The notes under the pieces: generated by a model
Told to the model about the DNA's origin: nothing
Databases searched by the model: none
Seen by the model: only the letters and a program-made list of their open reading frames with translations
Assembly: GCF_015207105.1 (NCBI RefSeq)
Contig: NZ_JADEXO010000010.1
Location: forward strand, 23,450 to 87,449
Length of the DNA stretch: 64,000 nucleotides
Reading direction: 5' to 3'
Origin: a cf. Phormidesmis sp. LEGE 11477
Lineage (GTDB): Bacteria > Cyanobacteriota > Cyanobacteriia > Phormidesmidales > Phormidesmidaceae
Shown here: one piece after another, positions 61,250-64,000 of the stretch
Position numbering within the stretch: the stretch's first letter is position 1
Layout of the letters: the number at the start of each line of letters is the position of its first letter
Made by a program: the position numbers and the translations under genes

Positions 61250-61693
61250 CTACGCCTCCTTCAAAGCCCGCTCTGACGCTGGCATGAGATAAAACGGATA
61301 GACCAAACTGCGTGCATCAGGACTATCTTTAGGCGTATAGCTAATCAAAACATCTACCCGGCCCTGTTGTGGATCAGGGTCAGTCGTCACCGCCAGCAAA
61401 TTGATTCGGGGCTCCCATTTTTCGAGTGCTTCTTCAACATAGAGCCGCAGCAGCAGCAGCGTTTGAGTATTGAGCGGAGCGAAGACCAGCTCAGATAGAC
61501 GAGAGCCAAAGTCAGGCCGGTAAAGGCGCTCGCCTAAATCCGTTCTCAAGATTAGCTGAATACACTCAGCGATATTCGCATCGTAGGCACTTAGCTGTAG
61601 CTCTCCTTGCACCGTCGTCCGAATTGGAAAAGCAATCCCTCTTCCCCAAAAGGCTTCTTCACGTTTTAACAGATCGGATTGAGAATCTGGCAT
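61250..61693 (-). CDS. gp25/GPW family baseplate protein
   Basis: This 147-residue protein contains EEAFWGRGIAFPIRTTVQGE, ECIQLILRTDLGERLYRPDF and GSRLSELVFAPLNTQT, the standard gp25 (PF04965) pattern including the EPR-like core (RTDLGER, PDFG). It forms the sheath-proximal wedge of the baseplate. It precedes the baseplate J gene by 9 bp and follows the PAAR-like gene after 128 bp with an inverted repeat between them. Confidence 0.93.
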   Translation of the reverse strand: MPDSQSDLLKREEAFWGRGIAFPIRTTVQGELQLSAYDANIAECIQLILRTDLGERLYRPDFGSRLSELVFAPLNTQTLLLLRLYVEEALEKWEPRINLLAVTTDPDPQQGRVDVLISYTPKDSPDARSLVYPFYLMPASERALKEA

Positions 61694-61734
61694 AGCGACC
61701 CATCAGCAAGCATTACTGCCCAATCTATACCAGC

Positions 61735-61775
61735 GATTCAAACCCCACTACTTGCCGAAAGTTAGGGTTTGAATC
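61735..61775. promoter_or_regulatory. 11-bp inverted repeat between PAAR-like and gp25 genes
   Basis: GATTCAAACCC (61735-61745) and GGGTTTGAATC (61765-61775) are perfect inverted copies with a 19-base loop. It occupies the only non-trivial gap (128 bp) among the wedge genes. In the transcript it would form a stable hairpin that may reduce readthrough into the wedge genes, stabilise the upstream mRNA end, or bind a regulator. Confidence 0.55.
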
Positions 61776-61821
61776 GTCATTCTTTTAGAAGAAGTATTAG
61801 AAGCCGCATTCACGCTCAAGA

Positions 61822-62214
61822 CTACGGGATCTGAACCGTCACTTGACCCGGATTCAGAATTGAGATGACGCCGCCCCATGTACACAGGCACTTTGAGGTG
61901 TTGTTTAGAGCAGGAAAGTTGTAGATCAATACCGTAGGCGATCCGGGTGCCCAGGGAGCAGGCGTTACCGGAACGCAGGGCATCGGCGTCAAGACACCTA
62001 GTGCGGCGGTAGTTGCCGTGGCCACCGCTGGATTAGCAATCGAGGCACACATGCCAAAGGGCAAAATATTGACTAGCGGCACATGATCCATAATTGTCGC
62101 CGCTAGCGGCCCGCCTGCCATCACGGGCGGCCCTTTAGGAATCACGGTCAAAGTACTTGGCACCGCGCCAAATGTGCATTGCGTTGTCGCCCCCATACAA
62201 ACTTGAATCGCCAT
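61822..62214 (-). CDS. PAAR-like tip protein (DUF4280)
   Basis: This 130-residue protein has MAIQVCMGATTQCTFGAVPS, then VMAGGPLAATIMDHVPLVNI, PFGMCASIANPAVATAT and a final SKCLCTWGGVISILNPGQ. The small-residue-rich pattern with spaced cysteines and DxxPxxN is characteristic of DUF4280/PAAR-like proteins that cap the VgrG spike. GGAG lies 11 bp upstream of the ATG. It lies 115 bp after the VgrG-like gene. Confidence 0.88.
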   Translation of the reverse strand: MAIQVCMGATTQCTFGAVPSTLTVIPKGPPVMAGGPLAATIMDHVPLVNILPFGMCASIANPAVATATTAALGVLTPMPCVPVTPAPWAPGSPTVLIYNFPALNNTSKCLCTWGGVISILNPGQVTVQIP

Positions 62215-62329
62215 AGCGCTATATCTCCATAGGTTTTGAAAGTCATCGATTCTGGGGAAAGGGAGAGAATGAAGATTCCTTGGTTCATCCGCAGTTCGAC
62301 CAACGCGATCGCGCTGCGCCGGGCCGGTC

Positions 62330-64000
62330 TCAATTTAACTTCAGGATCGCGGCCTGAATTTTTGCAATCCCTTTAGCGATCACATCAATCAGCCCGCCCT
62401 CGATTTTGACCTGAGCGGTTCCTTCCACTTTTACCTGAGTGCCTTTGACGCTCACGCCTGCGGGGGTCAGCTCTACTTGTGAACTGCTGACCGTTAGGCC
62501 GATCTTCTGGGGAGCGCTCATCTCAATTGAGCCAGTGGATTTTAGAGTGATTTTCTTGGAATTATCTTCCATCTTGAAAGTGTGTCCGCCTTTGGTTTTT
62601 ATTTCAATAAACTTTTCAGAATCATTCAACCGGATTTCGTGGCCGTACACACTCACGAGAGAAATTCCCTGTTTGACAGCTCCTTTATCTTCTTCCACAA
62701 ATTGCAGCGTGTGTCCTGTGCGCGTTTTGAATGTGCGTAGACGAACCTTGCTGTCAGCCACAGCATCGGTCACGACTTCTGGTGGTGCGTCCTTGCCATT
62801 CCACACACCGCCTAAAATATACGGACGGTGAATGTCTCCATGCTCAAAGGCAACTAGCACTTCATCGTCAATTTCTGGCAGACAGTCAAATCCTCGCCCT
62901 GCCCCCGCGCCAGCGCCGACAACCCTAGCCCAGTTGCTTTCATCCTCTTCGGTTAGGGTTGGACATTTCACTCTCACTCGGCCAAATCCTTGCGGATCGT
63001 TATTCTCGGTGACGATACCGACTAGAAGTGTCTGGGCCGCTTGCGGTCGAGCAGGCGCAGATAAAATAGACAATAAGTCTCCCCCTCGCAATCCTCTAAC
63101 GCTAAAAGTTGTTGTATATACGCCTTCGCTGAACAGATGGCGGCCTTCGGTGATGTAATAGCTACCGCTATACTTGCCCATATTCGACAGTTTGACGACT
63201 TTGCCAGGGCGAATTTTAGGATTGCCTTCGGCGCTAGCGTCTGCCTGAACAAATTCGCCGCTGAGTTCGTCGCATAGAGCCTGGGCGATGGTGTCGGCTT
63301 CTTTTTGGGTAAAGACGGGCTGGTCGACAACAATCATCTTTGGGCTTGAGGGCTTTTCTTCAAAGGCGTTGCTAGTGGCTTTGCCCTGGCCATATTCATT
63401 TTCTGTTATCACTTGAGCAGAATTTTTTTGGGCGACAAAAGCCTGCTTTTTGGTGTAGTCCCAGCCACGTACTTCGACATCGCTCACTTGCTCTGCGCTG
63501 CTGACCTTGACCTGAAAGCTGTTGAGTTCCTTTAACCAGGTCAACTCTAGCGAATCATCGGCTTTTGGCTTTCTAAAGTTTAGCTTGCCATCTTGTACAA
63601 ACAGCTCAAACCCATTCCTGGCAGCGCGCGATCGCATAAAATCCATGTTGGTCTGATTCTGTTGAAACACGTAGTCATGGGGCGCGCCGCTATCGTCTAT
63701 TTTCTGAGTAGGAATGCCAACCTCACCAGCAATTTTTTTAACGATATCGCTATCGGTCATATTTTGAAAAGAACGGTTAAAGCGACCTCGGTGCATTCGA
63801 TGAGAGGCGTCATAGCCACGAATCACAATCGGTGCTTGCGATCCAGCGGTAAAATGAGCCTCAATGGCAGTAATCTCTCCTGTAAGGATATCGCCTTTCT
63901 CTTGCTTTTCAAATTCGGCAGCGGCAGTCGCGCTAGAGCTAAAGCTGATTTTGATAGACTTACCAATTTCAAAAAGCTTTTCGTGCTCCCAGAATGTAGA
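62330..64000 (-). CDS. VgrG/Pvc8-like spike protein (partial at window edge)
   Basis: The reading frame is open past the right edge of the window (from STFWEHEKLFEIGKSIKISF inward), so the first part is missing and the GTG near 63826 is internal. The gp27-like region includes RFNRSFQNMTDSDIVKKIAG. The OB/gp5 region has LVGIVTENNDPQGFGRVRVK, CPTLTEEDESNWARVV and DEVLVAFEHGDIHRPYILGG. A beta-helix C-terminus follows (ISLVSVYGHEIRLNDSEKF through VKVEGTAQVKIEGGLID). It pierces the target membrane and carries the PAAR-like tip encoded next. The window lacks the sheath, tube and AAA+ ATPase genes, expected beyond the right edge. Confidence 0.9.
   Translation of the reverse strand, partial: STFWEHEKLFEIGKSIKISFSSSATAAAEFEKQEKGDILTGEITAIEAHFTAGSQAPIVIRGYDASHRMHRGRFNRSFQNMTDSDIVKKIAGEVGIPTQKIDDSGAPHDYVFQQNQTNMDFMRSRAARNGFELFVQDGKLNFRKPKADDSLELTWLKELNSFQVKVSSAEQVSDVEVRGWDYTKKQAFVAQKNSAQVITENEYGQGKATSNAFEEKPSSPKMIVVDQPVFTQKEADTIAQALCDELSGEFVQADASAEGNPKIRPGKVVKLSNMGKYSGSYYITEGRHLFSEGVYTTTFSVRGLRGGDLLSILSAPARPQAAQTLLVGIVTENNDPQGFGRVRVKCPTLTEEDESNWARVVGAGAGAGRGFDCLPEIDDEVLVAFEHGDIHRPYILGGVWNGKDAPPEVVTDAVADSKVRLRTFKTRTGHTLQFVEEDKGAVKQGISLVSVYGHEIRLNDSEKFIEIKTKGGHTFKMEDNSKKITLKSTGSIEMSAPQKIGLTVSSSQVELTPAGVSVKGTQVKVEGTAQVKIEGGLIDVIAKGIAKIQAAILKLN

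Noticed and set aside
62439..62831. 130-codon plus-strand frame within the VgrG-like gene
   Set aside because: Antisense shadow of a gene with strong family similarity on the minus strand.
49240..64000. Operon considered as a type VI secretion system
   Set aside because: DUF4280 tip, J-type baseplate, P2-I and gp25 genes in this order fit eCIS/tCIS; no TssJLM membrane complex or TssK-like gene is visible.

Overview
The window comes from a cyanobacterium. The octamer GCGATCGC (HIP1) and close variants recur dozens of times in genes and spacers. Many proteins are cyanobacterial types: a CYP110-like P450, a multi-GAF cyanobacteriochrome-like kinase, an InrS-like nickel sensor, MenH, and DUF1400, DUF2993 and DUF389 proteins. 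The overall look is that of a Leptolyngbya-like filamentous lineage, but genus cannot be fixed from sequence reading alone. No rRNA, tRNA or CRISPR array was recognised.

Layout. 1-0.84 kb: urease genes ureA-ureB-ureG on the minus strand (ureG cut by the window edge). 1-6.8 kb: a methyltransferase-like gene, then a patch of decay: an alpha/beta hydrolase split by an in-frame TAG, a broken SDR fused to an antiporter tail, and short remnants around an intact YbaY/META lipoprotein-like gene. 6.8-13.9 kb: mostly membrane and envelope functions (BrkB/YihY, FUSC, PAP2 phosphatase, lipid kinase, EEP hydrolase, AI-2E transporter). 13.9-18.2 kb: a DUF389 pseudogene carrying a small hairpin insertion, an HdeD-like gene, a large conserved cyanobacterial gene and a universal stress protein. 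18.4-19.1 kb: a chimeric gene remnant beside a Tn7-like transposon end. 19.1-24.7 kb: a five-gene nickel/peptide-type ABC importer preceded by an InrS/CsoR-family metal sensor in one tightly overlapping minus-strand operon. This probably supplies nickel for urease. 25-33 kb: glycosyltransferase, P450 and a cyanobacteriochrome-like histidine kinase. 32.6-36.7 kb: a small sugar-modification cluster (Gfo/Idh oxidoreductase, DegT aminotransferase, GT4). 36.8-49.1 kb: ordinary single genes (menH, DUF2993, WD40, flavin disulfide reductase, miaB, DUF937, ABC exporter, PLP decarboxylase, ROK kinase) plus a 177-bp MITE-like element.

49.2-64.0 kb: a minus-strand operon running off the right edge that encodes the baseplate half of a contractile injection system. 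In transcription order it holds a VgrG-like spike, a PAAR-like DUF4280 tip, a gp25 wedge, a baseplate J protein and a tail-P2-I-like protein. Four unusual proteins follow without a break: a DUF4159-like protein, a membrane protein with an Ig-like N-terminus and a seven-blade WD40 C-terminus, a second membrane protein built of Ig-like modules, and an exported TPR protein. These four are the best candidates for an undescribed accessory or membrane-anchoring module of a cyanobacterial (possibly thylakoid-anchored) injection system.
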